Positions 51,235 to 62,700 of a stretch of DNA of 64,000 nucleotides are shown one piece after another. The stretch spans positions 1,341,501 through 1,405,500 of the forward strand of contig NZ_CP092415.1 in NCBI RefSeq assembly GCF_023716465.1. The letters run 5' to 3'. Within the stretch, counting starts at the first letter, position 1; every line of letters begins with the position of its first letter. The stretch comes from Flagellimonas marinaquae (lineage in GTDB: Bacteria > Bacteroidota > Bacteroidia > Flavobacteriales > Flavobacteriaceae). Both the position numbers and the translations under genes were made by a program. A model generated the notes under the pieces. The model did no database searches. It was not told where the DNA came from and saw only the letters and a program-made list of their open reading frames with translations.

Positions 51235-51810
51235 TTATTTATTTAAAAGATTAACGATCAAAATCCCAGTGTCTGTTACCTCATGTACTTTTACCACATT
51301 GCCCTGTACCAGGTCTTGGTCTTCATCGGTCAAAGCTTGTAGTTCGCGCAGTGTCCCCTGAACATTTACGGAAACTTTGCCGATTCGAGTTCGATTAGCT
51401 CCAATGGTTAGGTACACTTCTCCTATTTGATTTACCGCATTGGAGAGTTTTAGCGTGCCACTGCTCTGCAATTTTGCCAAATAGTAGAATAGGGAAGCCA
51501 TGGCAAGCATCATTAATAATCCGCACACCACAGAAATGAAGACTGTGAGTCCGGTGGACACCCCATTTTCAATACATGCAATTCCAGACCAACCGAAAAT
51601 GGTAAAGAAGCCCATTAAGTTTTTAAAGGATAGAAATTGAAAATCAATTCCAGTATCCGCCTCAATGTCTGTATCCACATCCCCCAGATCATCTACATCG
51701 CCTCCGATCAAGGTTATTATTACAAGGACCAAAAGGATTGCCGAACCAGCAATGGCAACAATCCAATAGACTTTCTCAAACACAGTCAAAGCTGCAAACC
51801 AATTTTCCAT
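51235..51810 (-). CDS. NfeD-like membrane protein
   Basis: This 191-residue protein has three or four transmembrane helices (VYWIVAIAGSAILLVLVIITLIGG, WSGIACIENGVSTGLTVFISVVCGLLMML) and a C-terminal OB-fold-like NfeD domain (about 120-190: GNVVKVHEVTDTGILIV). It lies directly upstream of the flotillin gene, the usual partner, probably helping assemble it. No protease domain is fused, so it is the short form. Confidence 0.85.
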   Translation of the reverse strand: MENWFAALTVFEKVYWIVAIAGSAILLVLVIITLIGGDVDDLGDVDTDIEADTGIDFQFLSFKNLMGFFTIFGWSGIACIENGVSTGLTVFISVVCGLLMMLAMASLFYYLAKLQSSGTLKLSNAVNQIGEVYLTIGANRTRIGKVSVNVQGTLRELQALTDEDQDLVQGNVVKVHEVTDTGILIVNLLNK

Positions 51811-52193
51811 GGTATTAAAATTTAAAGTTGGTTATAGGTGTTAAGATACTACTTTGAATCGATATTTTGGTAGGATCAAAGTTATCCAGCGGAAGGTAAT
51901 ATGGACTCTGCATTTTTACGAGATCTCGCAGCGTTTACCATAACGTTTCATTCTTTTTGGGAAATGCTTCGTAAGTTTCGAACGCAATCGGACAGGCCCA
52001 AGGTGTTCAAGAATAAAAAACAAATATTTCGGGGCCAAGAGGGCCTGTAGCTTCAAAAACATGATCTGTTCTACTTTCCAATTATATGTAGTTACAAATC
52101 AAATTTTGTTACAAATTACTTTTCAATAATTTTTCAAATGCAAAGAAACTATCAAACCATCCAAATTTATATATATTGCACAGAAGATAACCA
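51811..52193. other. 383-bp gap between nfeD-like and glycosyltransferase genes
   Basis: It should hold the nfeD promoter on the minus strand and the glycosyltransferase promoter on the plus strand. No strong -7 box was found. AT-rich ends flank a less AT-rich middle with one short ORF (51901-52050). Confidence 0.5.
51901..52050 (+). CDS. Possible 49-residue ORF (low support)
   Basis: The ATG begins MDSAFLRDLAAFTITF, with a basic second half (FKNKKQIFRGQEG) that ends at TAG. Composition is protein-like, but there is no promoter, overlap or family support. It may be chance or a gene remnant. Confidence 0.2.
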   Translation: MDSAFLRDLAAFTITFHSFWEMLRKFRTQSDRPKVFKNKKQIFRGQEGL

Positions 52194-53693
52194 ATGGCCC
52201 AATTGCTCAACTCCATCGTGCTTCAAAAAAATGCTTCTTTAAGGTATCATAGCTTAGACTGGAAAACTGTCTTATTTATTTTGGCGCTATTGGCCATATG
52301 TATTCGGTTCCCCTTCTTTTTTAGGGATTATATAGATCGCGACGAGAGTACTTTTATCTTAATGGGTCAATCGTGGGTCGATGGTCATTTACCGTACACC
52401 CATCTTTGGGACCTTAAGCCTCCCATTACATTTTTATACTTTGCCCTGATCATAAAACTTTTTGGTAAGAGCTTTATCGCAATACGCTTGTTTGGTTCCT
52501 TACTTGTTGCCCTTACAGCCTTGTTCACCTACGGTATAGCGACAAACATTACTTCTAGAAAAGTTGCTTTTTGGACAGCGGTTTTCTGTGTTTTTTTTCA
52601 AAGCTTGTTCGGTAGTCTTCAAGGTGTAATGTCCGAACATATCAGTATTCTGTTCTTTGTAATGGGTATTTATCTTCTTTTTTGCAAAGAGAGTTGGGTT
52701 TCCTATCTGGCCATCGGGGGCCTAATTTCCCTTTCCGTACTATCCAAGTTGAACATGGTGTATCCTGCCGTATTTTTGGGATTGTTTTTAATATGGGAGG
52801 GACAAAAAACAAAACAATTGTCCCTACGGATCCGGCAATTATCATGTATGGTGATTGGGGCGGTGCTTATCGGTATTCTTACAATATTGCCCTATTATTT
52901 CCAGAACGAAATTCATGTGTGCTGGCAATCTATAATTGAGGCACCATTGGCCTATTCTGGAGGAAAACTACATTCTACCTTAAAAACATTGCCGTTTGTA
53001 TTGGTGGTTTTGGGACTTTTAATAACCCTTTCAGTTCTTAAAATAATAGATTGGAAGGATACAAAAATCCAACTTTTGATTGTAATTACCCTGTCCATTT
53101 TATTGTCCTTTGTTCAGGCTGGAAAAGTGAACGGGCATTATTTGATCCAATTATATCCCTTTATTTTGATCCTTTTGGGCATTGCCTTCTCCAAACTTCC
53201 AACCATTCAAAAAAAATATAGGCCCCTAATTGCCATCTTGCTGATCTTAATCCCAATGGAATCGTATTTGGAGTATGGGAATATTATTTCCAACAAAATA
53301 GAAAAGGGCACTTTTTTTAATGGTGAAGGTATAGAAGTGCCCCAATACATAAATGATCATAATTTGGATGCCGAGAACATTTTTTTTACGGAATATCACA
53401 TAGGGTATTGGCTGTTGAATACGGAACCCCCCACAAAAGCAGCGACCCACCCAAGTAATATAACCCGCGAAGAAATGTTTCCGTTTATGGAAAATCCCAG
53501 AAACACTGGAATGCAAGAACTCCGATATATTATGGAGGTTGTCCAGCCTAAAACTTTGGTGGCCAGAAAAGGAAAAAAGATATTCGACAAGAAATTGGTC
53601 GAATACAACACCTACATAGATGTTTATCTAGAAGATCATTACAATTTGGAAGCTACTGTTGGCAGAGGTCTAATTTATAAACGCTTAGAATAA
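52194..53693 (+). CDS. Membrane glycosyltransferase of the GT39/ArnT type
   Basis: This 499-residue membrane protein has about ten helices and the periplasmic-loop acidic motif YIDRDESTFILMGQSWVDG near the N-terminus (after the first helix), typical of dolichyl- or polyprenyl-phosphate-sugar transferases such as ArnT and PMT. LWDLKPPITFLYFALI follows, as in this family. The C-terminal 150 residues are soluble. It transfers a sugar from a polyprenyl carrier to a cell-surface acceptor; which one is not readable. It converges on the DUF2007 gene. Confidence 0.85.
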   Translation: MAQLLNSIVLQKNASLRYHSLDWKTVLFILALLAICIRFPFFFRDYIDRDESTFILMGQSWVDGHLPYTHLWDLKPPITFLYFALIIKLFGKSFIAIRLFGSLLVALTALFTYGIATNITSRKVAFWTAVFCVFFQSLFGSLQGVMSEHISILFFVMGIYLLFCKESWVSYLAIGGLISLSVLSKLNMVYPAVFLGLFLIWEGQKTKQLSLRIRQLSCMVIGAVLIGILTILPYYFQNEIHVCWQSIIEAPLAYSGGKLHSTLKTLPFVLVVLGLLITLSVLKIIDWKDTKIQLLIVITLSILLSFVQAGKVNGHYLIQLYPFILILLGIAFSKLPTIQKKYRPLIAILLILIPMESYLEYGNIISNKIEKGTFFNGEGIEVPQYINDHNLDAENIFFTEYHIGYWLLNTEPPTKAATHPSNITREEMFPFMENPRNTGMQELRYIMEVVQPKTLVARKGKKIFDKKLVEYNTYIDVYLEDHYNLEATVGRGLIYKRLE

Positions 53694-53709
53694 TTCCATT
53701 GACCAATGC

Positions 53710-54096
53710 TCAGCGAGCAGGCCTCGTAATAAAGTTGCACTGCATGCATTGGTACTTTCTAGGTTCAAAAAATGGAAACAGCTTATAGAAAACATTGCTT
53801 CTAGAGTAATAAATTTCTGATTTGGTAGCTTTACAATTGGGACAGACAACTGGGTTTCCCAACCTATCGGTAGCGTAACTCCGGATATCATCAAAAATTT
53901 CCTTGGCCCGTTCCCTATCGCTCGAATATACCTGAAGCTTAACCCCGCCCAGAGCGGCACTTATCAGAGGGTCAGAATTAATGGTAGCTTCGTCCCTCAA
54001 AAAAACAGGAATCCCCTCTGCTTCCAACTTTCCTTTAATTACTACGGCATCGGCAGGAAATTCAAAGGTTCCCAATGTGTAAAATTCTGTTTTCAT
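53710..54096 (-). CDS. DUF2007 protein with a C-terminal zinc ribbon
   Basis: This 128-residue soluble protein has a DUF2007 (putative signal-transducing) domain in residues 5-70 (LGTFEFPADAVVIKGKLEAEGI, LQVYSSDRERAKEI). The tail carries four cysteines as CPNC (Cys85, Cys88) and CMQC (Cys117, Cys120), a zinc-ribbon pattern. It has an exact minus-strand -7 box (54187-54194). The function is unknown. Confidence 0.85.
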   Translation of the reverse strand: MKTEFYTLGTFEFPADAVVIKGKLEAEGIPVFLRDEATINSDPLISAALGGVKLQVYSSDRERAKEIFDDIRSYATDRLGNPVVCPNCKATKSEIYYSRSNVFYKLFPFFEPRKYQCMQCNFITRPAR

Positions 54097-54186
54097 GCTT
54101 CTGTCGATTTACTGAATAATTGTAATGCTGGTCTTCTTTTGATATAATGATGCATATAAAATAATTGGGAAAAATTAGCCACTCCA

Positions 54187-54194
54187 CAAATGTA
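54187..54194 (-). promoter_or_regulatory. Minus-strand -7 box TACATTTG of the DUF2007 gene
   Basis: Exact TAnnTTTG on the minus strand, about 90 nt before the ATG at 54096. The divergent M61 gene has the weaker TATCTTAG at 54216-54223. Confidence 0.5.
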
Positions 54195-54246
54195 GTACTT
54201 ACGTTGATTAAACTGTATCTTAGTCAATCTTAAACCTTTACCAAAA

Positions 54247-56046
54247 ATGAAAATTACACTTTCTTTTTTATTGCTATTCTCGGTTCTATTACTAAACGCA
54301 CAGACCAATACCTATCAAATCTCTTTCGAGAACGCCGAACATCATGAAGCAATTATTGAAGCCTCTTTTCCCGATCTAACCTCGGACACCGTTGAGTTCC
54401 GGATGAGCAGGACTTCTCCCGGGCGGTATGCCCTACATGAATTTGCCAAAAACGTATATGGCTTTAAAGCCACAGACGGTAAAGGAAACGCTTTGACGGT
54501 TACCAGACCTAACCCCTATGCTTGGAAAGTTAGCGGACACGACGGAACCATCAACATAAAATACGTTTTGTTTGCCAATAGAGGGGGCGGCACTTACTCC
54601 CAAGTGGACGAAACACATGCGCACCTGAATATCCCTGCGACTTTTATGTTTGCCCCAACATTGGAGGACCGACGCATCGAGGTAACTTTTAATGTCCGTG
54701 AAGACTTAGGTTGGAAGGTCGCTACGCAACTTCCATTGGTTTCGGGAACTACCTACTCGGCACCAGACCTTTATTATTTTATGGACAGCCCCACGGAAAT
54801 CAGCAATTATATGCTTCGCTCGTTTAAATTGGATGGAAAGACCATCAGTCTTGCATTGCATCACAATGGCACGGAAGAAGAAGCCGATGAGTATTTTGAA
54901 AAGATAAAGAAAATAGTCTTGGCGGAGAAAGAAGTTTATGGCGAATTGCCCGATTTTGATTATGGAAGCTATACCTTTTTGGCCTGCTATATCCCAAATG
55001 CCTCTGGTGATGGCATGGAGCACAGGAACTCCACCATTTTAACAAGCACGCGCAGTTTGGCGAACGGTGGAATGGAGCGCAACATTGGAACAGTATCCCA
55101 CGAATTTTTTCACGCTTGGAACGTGGAGCGTATACGTCCTAAAGCTTTGGAACCTTTTGACTTTGAAGAAGCCAATATGAGCGGTGCACTTTGGTTTGCT
55201 GAAGGGTTTACCAGTTATTATACCAACTTGATTCTTTGTAGAGCCGGTTTAATAACGCCCGCAGTATATGTGGAAGGTTTGGCCGGAACGTTCAATTATG
55301 TTTGGAACTCTCCCGCACGGCAATTTTTCAACCCCATTGAAATGAGCTTCCAAGCCCCTTTTGTGGACGCAGCCACCTCAGTAGATCCGGTAAACCGCGA
55401 AAACATGTTTATTTCTTACTACTCCTACGGTAGTGTTTTGGGTTTGGCATTAGATCTATCTCTACGCGAAAAAGGATTGAACTTGGATGATTATATGAAG
55501 TCGATCTGGAAAAAATATGGCAAACCCGAAATTCCATATACCATTCAAAACCTACATGATGCCTTAAAAGAATACGCAGGAAATACTTTTGGTGACGATT
55601 TCTTCAATAATTACATCTATAAAAGTGAAATGCCCGACTATAAAAAACTTATGGAGTCCGTTGGCGTTGTATTGGAGCAACCCGAAACCTATCCCTATTT
55701 TGGTGCATATGTTTCCATGTTGCCCGATAGATCCGGCTATAAGATTCTCAGAAACACAAAAATTGGCAGTCCTGCCTACCAAGCCGGTCTAGACAATGGG
55801 GATGTAGTTCTTAGTATAAATGATAAACCCTTTACCGAAGACCAATCTTTTGAGGATTACCTCGACCATTTCAGTATAGGAGAGCCTTTACTGGTAACAT
55901 TCGCGAGGTTCGGAGAGGAAAAAACTACAGAAATGGTTTTGATCCCAAGTCCGGATTATATATTTAGTTTGATGGAGGATAAAGAGCAACAACCATCAAA
56001 AAAGATGCTGGAACGGCGAAAAGAATGGCTTACCATTAAGTTATAA
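54247..56046 (+). CDS. M61 glycyl aminopeptidase-like protease with PDZ domain
   Basis: This 599-residue exported protein has a signal peptide (MKITLSFLLLFSVLLLNAQ), a beta-rich N-terminal domain, the zinc motif HExxH as His285-Glu286-Phe-Phe-His289 (SHEFFHAWNVERIRP) with a third Glu in ALWFAEGFTSYY, and a PDZ domain (about 485-580: GSPAYQAGLDNGDVVLSIND). M61 members are metallo-aminopeptidases. It converges on sod across a terminator. Confidence 0.93.
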   Translation: MKITLSFLLLFSVLLLNAQTNTYQISFENAEHHEAIIEASFPDLTSDTVEFRMSRTSPGRYALHEFAKNVYGFKATDGKGNALTVTRPNPYAWKVSGHDGTINIKYVLFANRGGGTYSQVDETHAHLNIPATFMFAPTLEDRRIEVTFNVREDLGWKVATQLPLVSGTTYSAPDLYYFMDSPTEISNYMLRSFKLDGKTISLALHHNGTEEEADEYFEKIKKIVLAEKEVYGELPDFDYGSYTFLACYIPNASGDGMEHRNSTILTSTRSLANGGMERNIGTVSHEFFHAWNVERIRPKALEPFDFEEANMSGALWFAEGFTSYYTNLILCRAGLITPAVYVEGLAGTFNYVWNSPARQFFNPIEMSFQAPFVDAATSVDPVNRENMFISYYSYGSVLGLALDLSLREKGLNLDDYMKSIWKKYGKPEIPYTIQNLHDALKEYAGNTFGDDFFNNYIYKSEMPDYKKLMESVGVVLEQPETYPYFGAYVSMLPDRSGYKILRNTKIGSPAYQAGLDNGDVVLSINDKPFTEDQSFEDYLDHFSIGEPLLVTFARFGEEKTTEMVLIPSPDYIFSLMEDKEQQPSKKMLERRKEWLTIKL

Positions 56047-56049
56047 TAA

Positions 56050-56078
56050 AAAAAGCCGCTCCAATGGAACGGCTTTTT
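56050..56078. terminator. Two-way terminator between M61 peptidase and sod genes
   Basis: AAAAAGCCG-C-TCC pairs with GGA-A-CGGCTTTTT, with A and T runs on both sides. Confidence 0.8.
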
Positions 56079-56098
56079 AATTGTATTAATTTCTGCTC

Positions 56099-56707
56099 TT
56101 ACTTGTAGGCAGCGTAATTTTCTGCAACCTTATCCCAATTGATTACATTAAAAAATGCATCGATGTATTCTGGTCGCTTGTTCTGATAGTTCAAATAATA
56201 TGCATGCTCCCAAACGTCCAATCCTAAAATTGGTTGTGCTTCGCAAGTTACTCCGGGCATTAGTGGATTATCTTGGTTTGGTGTTGAGCAAACTTCCAAC
56301 TTGCCACCTTTGTGTGCACACAACCAAGCCCAGCCCGACCCAAATTGGGTAGCGGCAGCGGCCGAGAATTTTTCTTTAAAAGCATCGAAAGAACCAAAAG
56401 CATCATCTATGGCAGAAGCCAATTCTCCGGATGGAGCTCCTCCACCGTTTGGGGACATTACTTCCCAAAAAAGACTGTGGTTAAAAAATCCGCCACCATT
56501 GTTTCTGACCGCGGCATTGGACATGTCCAAATTGGACAAAATGTCCTCGATTCCTTTTCCGTCCATATCTGTTCCTTCGATGGCAGCATTCAACTTAGTG
56601 GTGTAGCCATTGTGGTGCTTGGTATGGTGGATTTCCATGGTCCTTGCATCTATATGGGGTTCCAATGCATCGTATGCATACGGTAACTTAGGTAGTTCAA
56701 AAGCCAT
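56099..56707 (-). CDS. sodA: Iron/manganese superoxide dismutase
   Basis: Dismutates superoxide to peroxide and oxygen. The 202-residue protein has the usual ligands His27 ([11 protein letters not shown]), His77 ([11 protein letters not shown]), Asp164 and His168 ([15 protein letters not shown]). No signal peptide, so it is cytosolic. Whether iron or manganese is preferred cannot be decided; residues such as Gly/Gln near the active site point to a Mn-like or cambialistic enzyme. Confidence 0.97.
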   Translation of the reverse strand: MAFELPKLPYAYDALEPHIDARTMEIHHTKHHNGYTTKLNAAIEGTDMDGKGIEDILSNLDMSNAAVRNNGGGFFNHSLFWEVMSPNGGGAPSGELASAIDDAFGSFDAFKEKFSAAAATQFGSGWAWLCAHKGGKLEVCSTPNQDNPLMPGVTCEAQPILGLDVWEHAYYLNYQNKRPEYIDAFFNVINWDKVAENYAAYK

Positions 56708-56828
56708 AATATTCTGTTTTTTTAGGTTATTACTTTATTTAGGTAAAAATACAAGTTTTAACATTTATATTCCGCTAAAACCATGTTAACATCAAGCTGG
56801 GAATCCTTATTTTGCAAGAAAAATACAC

Positions 56829-59800
56829 TTGGACGGCTCCAATTTTAAAATATACAGTGCATCTGCAGGTTCGGGCAAAACATATGCCCTTGCCAAAACC
56901 TACCTAAAATTATTGCTTTCCAACGATTCCGCCATAAAATTCCGTCAAATCTTGGCCATTACCTTTACCAATAAGGCAGTTGACGAAATGAAATCCAGGA
57001 TTTTGGACAATCTTTTTGCTTTTGGACAACATGTTGTGCCAGAAAAACAGAACGGTCTGTTCTTGGCCATTTGCAACGAACTTTCACTGTCCGAACAACA
57101 ATTGCGGCAAAGATCGCAACTCATTTTAAAGCGTATTCTCCACAACTACTCTTTTTTTGAGATTTCCACCATAGATAAGTTTAACCATAAGATCATAAAG
57201 ACCTTTGCAAGAGACCTTCATCTATCACAAAATTTTGAAGTGGAACTCAACACGGACGTCCTATTGGAAGAAGCTGTTGGCAGATTATTAGAGCGCGCCG
57301 GGAACGACGAGAACCTTACAGAGGTCTTGATTTCCTTTTCGCTCGAAAAAATTGATGATGATAAAAGTTGGGACATTACCTACGATTTAATGGAAATTGG
57401 AAAGCTGCTGTTTCAAGAAAACCATGCCGAACATGTGGAACCATTGCGTGAAAAATCGATCAATGATTTTAAGGAAATCCAAAAACGGATAGCAACTGAG
57501 AGCAAGGCGATTAAGGAAAAAGTGGTGCAATTGGCTCAAAGTGCACTTCAAGAAATAGAGAATCAAGGATTTGAGCAGACCGATTTTTCGAGAGGAACTC
57601 TTCCAAATCATTTTATAAAAATATCCGAAGGCTTTTTTGACACTAAAAGACTGTATGCCAACCAACTGGAGGAAAACCTTAGAGAGAACAAAAAACTCTT
57701 AAATGCAAAAGACAAAAGAGACTCTTCCGTTTTAGCTTCTTTAATTTTAAAGCAATATTTACTTATAAAGAAAAATCTCCATCAACTAGCCTATCTCCAA
57801 AACATATACGGCAACATAGTGCCCATGACGGTCCTGAACGAAATCGCCAAGGAAATCAAGAACATAGAACTAGATCGTGACATTGTGCCAATTTCGTCTT
57901 TGAACGCAATTCTCTCCAAAGAAATCAAAAACCAACCTGTACCTTTTATTTATGAGCGGATGGGCGAAAAATACCGCCATTATTTTATAGATGAGTTCCA
58001 GGATACCTCCAAAATGCAATGGGAAAATTTGGTGCCGTTAATTGGCAATGCCCTGGAAAGTGAGGATGAAAAACAAGAACGGGGATCCCTTTTTTTGGTG
58101 GGCGATGTAAAACAGGCCATTTATCGCTGGCGAGGCGGCAGGGCGGAACAGTTCCTGAACCTGATCAATGGAAAATCGCACCCATTTGTTGTGGAACCAA
58201 GTATTAGTTCGTTGGATACGAATTGGCGCAGTTTTGACGAGATCGTCAACTTTAACAATAGCTTTTTTACAGAAACGGCTCCTGTGCTTGCCAATGAAGA
58301 TTATCGAAACCTCTTTTTGAACGACTCTCATCAAAAAACGAACAACAAGCCCGGTGGCTACGTTCAAATAAGCTTTTTGGACAAGGACGAGAAGGACAAA
58401 GATCACGTTTATTGTAATGAGACCTTAAAATATATTCAACACATTATTTCGGAAAAATATGCTTATTCCGACATCTGTGTGCTGGTCCGCGATAACAAAA
58501 AGGGCATGTTGTTAGCGGATTATTTGGCGCAACACAAAATCCCTATTATTTCTTCGGATGCTCTATTATTGGCCAATAATGAAAAAGTGAGGTTTTTGAT
58601 ATCCGTTCTTCGAATTTTTGAAAACCTAAAAGACCGGGAAGCAGCATACCATATATTAAGGTATCTATCCCCTGATCAAAATAGTGCCCACGAGTTTATT
58701 TCCGGACATTTGGAAAATATAGCGGTATTCTTGGCATCCCAATATAGTTTTAACCTTGTTGATTTAAAGGGACAACCCGTACTCACCATATTGGAAACCG
58801 CAATTGTACATTTTGAGCTTTACCAAGGTTCCGTTGCACACATTTCTTTTTTAATGGACGAAGTGCTCGATCTCGAAAAAAGGGAAGGACCCAGCGTGTA
58901 TGCCTTCCTTAATTATTGGGAAGTAAAAAAAGAATCCCTGTCCATAGCTGCTCCAGATGGAGTGGATGCTGTAAAAATAATGACCATCCACAAAGCCAAA
59001 GGACTAGAATTTCCTTTTGTGATTTTTCCATTTGCCAGTGCGGCATTGATCAAAAGGGACAAAAAGTCGTGGGTTGCCGCCACTCCTCAAGAAGACAAGA
59101 TAGGCCTGAATGAGTTTCTTTTGAACACCAAAAGCGATATGCTGGAGTACAACCCCGTAACACAAGCAAAGTATTTGGAAGTCGAACAAAAGTCCTTGTT
59201 GGATGCAATGAATGTCCTTTATGTGGCCCTTACCCGCCCCGTAAAAGGATTGTTCGTAATTACAGAATCGGGCAAAAAAGAAATTGTTACTATCGAAGAT
59301 GCATCCTCCTATCCAGATCTTTTTCAATGGTATGTTCAGCAAAAAAACCTATCTGAATCCGAGAAAGGTGTTTTTGCCATTGGTACATTTCCTGTAAACA
59401 ATGAATCTTCTTCGACTTTAGAGTCAACCGAAAACTATATCCCATACCTCACGCGGCCCAAAGAAGATACTGGCTTTGCCATTTCCACCAAATCTGGCCG
59501 CATGTGGGACGATGAGCGTTTGGAAGCCATAGAAATGGGAAATGTTATTCATTTTGCCTTGAGTCAAATCGAAACAGCAAAAGATATTGACCCGATTTTG
59601 GAACAGCTGGAAATCGAGGGGCATTTTCCCAAAGGAGCAACTGTCGACATCAAACAAAAAATAATGGCGGTGGTCAACCACCCAAAGTTAAAAGAGCTGT
59701 TCCTGGAAAACCATCAAATTTTAAACGAACAGGAAATTCTAACCACAGATGGTCGATCATTACGCCCGGACAGAATTGTACTGGATGGCAATAATGCCTA

Positions 59801-59948
59801 CGTAATCGACTACAAAACCGGCAAACCAACTCCCAAGCACAAAGAGCAGATTGCCAACTACGCAGATGTGTTGAGAGATATGGGCTATAACATCAAAGAA
59901 TCTGTTATTGTTTATATTGACCAAGAAATAGACCCTATTTTTGTATAA
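56829..59948 (+). CDS. addA: AddA-like UvrD helicase-nuclease subunit (TTG start)
   Basis: This 1039-residue helicase-nuclease has a Walker A at residues 11-18 (ASAGSGKT), further UvrD motifs ([75 protein letters not shown]) and a C-terminal PD-(D/E)XK nuclease with DYKTGK. It starts with TTG 15 nt after a near-consensus -7 box; no ATG precedes Walker A. With AddB (62701 on) it processes DNA double-strand ends for RecA. kbl and an OmpA gene lie between the two subunits. Confidence 0.93.
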   Translation: MDGSNFKIYSASAGSGKTYALAKTYLKLLLSNDSAIKFRQILAITFTNKAVDEMKSRILDNLFAFGQHVVPEKQNGLFLAICNELSLSEQQLRQRSQLILKRILHNYSFFEISTIDKFNHKIIKTFARDLHLSQNFEVELNTDVLLEEAVGRLLERAGNDENLTEVLISFSLEKIDDDKSWDITYDLMEIGKLLFQENHAEHVEPLREKSINDFKEIQKRIATESKAIKEKVVQLAQSALQEIENQGFEQTDFSRGTLPNHFIKISEGFFDTKRLYANQLEENLRENKKLLNAKDKRDSSVLASLILKQYLLIKKNLHQLAYLQNIYGNIVPMTVLNEIAKEIKNIELDRDIVPISSLNAILSKEIKNQPVPFIYERMGEKYRHYFIDEFQDTSKMQWENLVPLIGNALESEDEKQERGSLFLVGDVKQAIYRWRGGRAEQFLNLINGKSHPFVVEPSISSLDTNWRSFDEIVNFNNSFFTETAPVLANEDYRNLFLNDSHQKTNNKPGGYVQISFLDKDEKDKDHVYCNETLKYIQHIISEKYAYSDICVLVRDNKKGMLLADYLAQHKIPIISSDALLLANNEKVRFLISVLRIFENLKDREAAYHILRYLSPDQNSAHEFISGHLENIAVFLASQYSFNLVDLKGQPVLTILETAIVHFELYQGSVAHISFLMDEVLDLEKREGPSVYAFLNYWEVKKESLSIAAPDGVDAVKIMTIHKAKGLEFPFVIFPFASAALIKRDKKSWVAATPQEDKIGLNEFLLNTKSDMLEYNPVTQAKYLEVEQKSLLDAMNVLYVALTRPVKGLFVITESGKKEIVTIEDASSYPDLFQWYVQQKNLSESEKGVFAIGTFPVNNESSSTLESTENYIPYLTRPKEDTGFAISTKSGRMWDDERLEAIEMGNVIHFALSQIETAKDIDPILEQLEIEGHFPKGATVDIKQKIMAVVNHPKLKELFLENHQILNEQEILTTDGRSLRPDRIVLDGNNAYVIDYKTGKPTPKHKEQIANYADVLRDMGYNIKESVIVYIDQEIDPIFV

Positions 59949-59962
59949 AGCTAAATAAAGAT

Positions 59963-61156
59963 ATGTACGGAAAAATTAAAGAACATTTGACCAAAGAGCT
60001 GGAAGAAATCAAAGAAGCTGGCCTTTTTAAAAAAGAACGCATCATAACATCACCTCAAGGTGCTGTCATAAAAATTTCCACTGGTGAAGAGGTCATTAAT
60101 TTTTGTGCGAACAACTATTTGGGGCTATCCTCCCACCCAGATGTGATCCAAGCCGCCAAAGATGCGATGGACACCCACGGCTTTGGAATGTCCTCGGTAC
60201 GATTTATTTGCGGAACACAGGACATCCACAAAGAATTGGAACAGAAAATTGCCGATTTCTGCGGTACCGAGGATACCATATTATATGCCGCCGCTTTTGA
60301 TGCCAATGGAGGTGTTTTTGAACCCCTGCTCACGGCTGAGGATGCCATTATCTCCGATTCCTTGAACCATGCCTCCATTATAGACGGTGTTCGTTTATGC
60401 AAGGCAAAAAGATATCGATACGCCAATAATGATATGGCCGATCTAGAGGTACAACTAAAACAGAGCAAAGCAGATGGAGCCCGTTTTAAGATTATAGTCA
60501 CCGATGGGGTTTTCTCCATGGACGGTCTAGTGGCCCCATTGGATAAAATTTGCGACCTCGCCGATAAATATGATGCCATGGTAATGATAGATGAATGCCA
60601 CGCCGCAGGTTTCATTGGTGAAACAGGTCGCGGTACCTTGGAAGAAAAAGGCGTTATGGACCGAATTGATATTATAACAGGTACTTTGGGCAAAGCCCTA
60701 GGTGGTGCCATGGGCGGTTATACCACAGGAAAAAAAGAAATCATTGAACTCCTGCGCCAGCGTTCCAGACCCTATCTGTTCTCCAATTCCCTGGCACCTG
60801 CCATCGTTGGAGCCTCCATTAAGGTTTTTGACATGTTGGACAAGGACACCACATTGCGCGATAAACTTCAGAGCAACACAGAATATTTTAAAAAAGGCAT
60901 GAAGGAAGCCGGCTTTGACATTATCGACGGGGATTCCGCCATAGTGCCAGTTATGCTCTACGACGCCAAGCTCTCACAGAATATGGCAGACATGCTGTTG
61001 GATGAGGGCATATATGTTATTGGATTCTTCTATCCCGTAGTTCCCAAAGGCAAGGCAAGAATACGCGTACAACTATCGGCTGCTCACGAAAAAGAACATT
61101 TGGACCATGCCATAAAAGCATTTTCCAAGGTGGGAAAATCGTTAAAGGTCATCTAA
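59963..61156 (+). CDS. kbl: Glycine C-acetyltransferase (2-amino-3-ketobutyrate CoA ligase)
   Basis: This PLP enzyme of the alpha-oxoamine synthase family (397 residues) cleaves 2-amino-3-ketobutyrate with CoA to glycine and acetyl-CoA in threonine degradation. It shows [46 protein letters not shown], the Asp in [12 protein letters not shown], and the PLP lysine in [16 protein letters not shown]. It begins 14 nt after addA, in the same operon. No threonine dehydrogenase gene is nearby. Confidence 0.94.
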   Translation: MYGKIKEHLTKELEEIKEAGLFKKERIITSPQGAVIKISTGEEVINFCANNYLGLSSHPDVIQAAKDAMDTHGFGMSSVRFICGTQDIHKELEQKIADFCGTEDTILYAAAFDANGGVFEPLLTAEDAIISDSLNHASIIDGVRLCKAKRYRYANNDMADLEVQLKQSKADGARFKIIVTDGVFSMDGLVAPLDKICDLADKYDAMVMIDECHAAGFIGETGRGTLEEKGVMDRIDIITGTLGKALGGAMGGYTTGKKEIIELLRQRSRPYLFSNSLAPAIVGASIKVFDMLDKDTTLRDKLQSNTEYFKKGMKEAGFDIIDGDSAIVPVMLYDAKLSQNMADMLLDEGIYVIGFFYPVVPKGKARIRVQLSAAHEKEHLDHAIKAFSKVGKSLKVI

Positions 61157-61214
61157 ATTCGACGAAATGCAATAAATCTTCTGGCAAATGAGTCAAAAAA
61201 AAAGAAATTTAGAT

Positions 61215-61245
61215 TTTGTTAATAAGTCTTAACAACTTACATTTG
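61215..61245 (+). promoter_or_regulatory. Consensus Bacteroidota promoter of the OmpA gene (TTTG, 19 nt, TACATTTG)
   Basis: TTTG at 61215-61218 and TACATTTG at 61238-61245, with 19 nt between, match the -33/-7 consensus. It lies 28 nt before the ATG and explains the strong, biased codon use of the gene. Confidence 0.8.
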
Positions 61246-61273
61246 CTGCTGATAAACACTTAAACTTAAAATT

Positions 61274-62638
61274 TTGAGCATGAAACATCTTAGCAAATTA
61301 TTGGTTGTTGCTCTTGTATTTGTAGGGATTAACAGCATACAAGCGCAAGACGAAAATAATCCCTGGCAAGTAAGCATAGGGGTGAATGCAATAGACGCTT
61401 ATCCTACTAACGATAGTAACAATCCATTTTCCAGTACTACGTTGTTCGATGAGTACTTTAACGTATCCGATCACTGGAATATTTTGCCTTCTGTATCTTA
61501 TGTAGGTGTATCCAAATATGTTGGTGATGGATTTTCTGTTGGAGCCAGAGGTTCCTTGAACAGAATCGAGAAAATCGGAGACTTCGAAGTAGATGAGCTT
61601 TCTCACTATGCTATCGATGGTACTATCAAGTACAACATCCTTAAAAACACTACCATTGATCCTTTCGTTGAAATAGGTGGTGGTTATACTTGGATCGATG
61701 AAATCGGTGCCGGTACTGTAAACGGTGGTGTTGGTGTTAACTTGTGGTTCTCTGACAACCTTGGTTTAACGCTTCAAACACAATACAAGCATGCTTTCGA
61801 AGATTATTTGATTACACACTTCCAACACATGGCAGGTCTTAGCATCAAATTTGGTGGTACTGACACTGATGGTGACGGTATCTACGATAAAGACGATGCT
61901 TGTCCAGAAGTTGCTGGTCTAGAAGCCTTCAACGGATGTCCTGATTCTGATGGTGATGGTATCGAGGATGCTAAAGATGCATGTCCTAACGAAGCTGGAT
62001 CTAAAGAAATGAACGGATGTCCTGACTCTGACGGTGACGGTGTAGCCGATAAAGATGATGCTTGTCCAAGCACTCCTGGTCTTCCTGCACTAGCTGGTTG
62101 TCCTGATGCTGACGGTGACGGTATCGCTGACAAAGACGATAAGTGTCCTAACGAAGCTGGTCCTGCTGCAAACGATGGATGCCCTTGGCCTGATACTGAT
62201 GGAGATGGAGTTCTTGACAAAGATGATCAGTGTCCAGAAATCGCCGGTACTGTTGCTAACAACGGTTGCCCAGAAGTAACTGAAGAAGTACAAAAGCAGT
62301 TGAACGACTACGCTAGAACTATCTTGTTCGATACTGGTAAATCTTCTATCAAAGCAGAATCAACTTCTGTAATGGTTGACATTATCCAAATCTTGAACGA
62401 GTATCCTAACGCTAAGTTTACTGTAGAAGGTCACACTGACAGCGTTGGTAGAGAATCTACTAACCAGAGCCTATCTGAAAAAAGAGCTAACTCTGTTAGA
62501 GATTTCTTGATCGACAAAGGTATCGCTGCTGATAGATTGACTGCCATCGGTTACGGTGAAGCTAAGCCAATCGCTACCAACAACACAAGAGCTGGTAGAG
62601 CACAAAACAGACGAGTTGAAATCAACTTGGTAAAATAA
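61274..62638 (+). CDS. OmpA family protein with thrombospondin type 3 repeats
   Basis: This 454-residue outer-membrane protein has a signal peptide (about 1-24, ending IQAQ), an N-terminal beta-barrel (about 30-190), five or so calcium-binding TSP3 repeats (about 197-335; [20 protein letters not shown] type) and a C-terminal OmpA peptidoglycan-binding domain ([21 protein letters not shown]). It links the outer membrane to peptidoglycan. Codons are strongly biased (GGT, GCT, AGA), unlike neighbours, which suggests very high expression. Confidence 0.95.
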   Translation: MSMKHLSKLLVVALVFVGINSIQAQDENNPWQVSIGVNAIDAYPTNDSNNPFSSTTLFDEYFNVSDHWNILPSVSYVGVSKYVGDGFSVGARGSLNRIEKIGDFEVDELSHYAIDGTIKYNILKNTTIDPFVEIGGGYTWIDEIGAGTVNGGVGVNLWFSDNLGLTLQTQYKHAFEDYLITHFQHMAGLSIKFGGTDTDGDGIYDKDDACPEVAGLEAFNGCPDSDGDGIEDAKDACPNEAGSKEMNGCPDSDGDGVADKDDACPSTPGLPALAGCPDADGDGIADKDDKCPNEAGPAANDGCPWPDTDGDGVLDKDDQCPEIAGTVANNGCPEVTEEVQKQLNDYARTILFDTGKSSIKAESTSVMVDIIQILNEYPNAKFTVEGHTDSVGRESTNQSLSEKRANSVRDFLIDKGIAADRLTAIGYGEAKPIATNNTRAGRAQNRRVEINLVK

Positions 62639-62658
62639 TCAGAAACAAAGTTTTCTAG

Positions 62659-62689
62659 AAAAAGGCTCCGCAAATGCGGGGCCTTTTTT
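62659..62689 (+). terminator. Terminator of the OmpA gene
   Basis: AAAAAGGCTCCGC and GCGGGGCCTTTTT pair (one U-G) around AAAT, followed by T. The addB ATG is 11 nt further on. Confidence 0.85.
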
Positions 62690-62700
62690 ATTTTTAGTCC

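Noticed and set aside
61898..62278. DNA-level tandem repeats in the OmpA gene
   Set aside because: They are explained by the protein's thrombospondin type 3 repeats and codon bias, not by a separate DNA repeat element.
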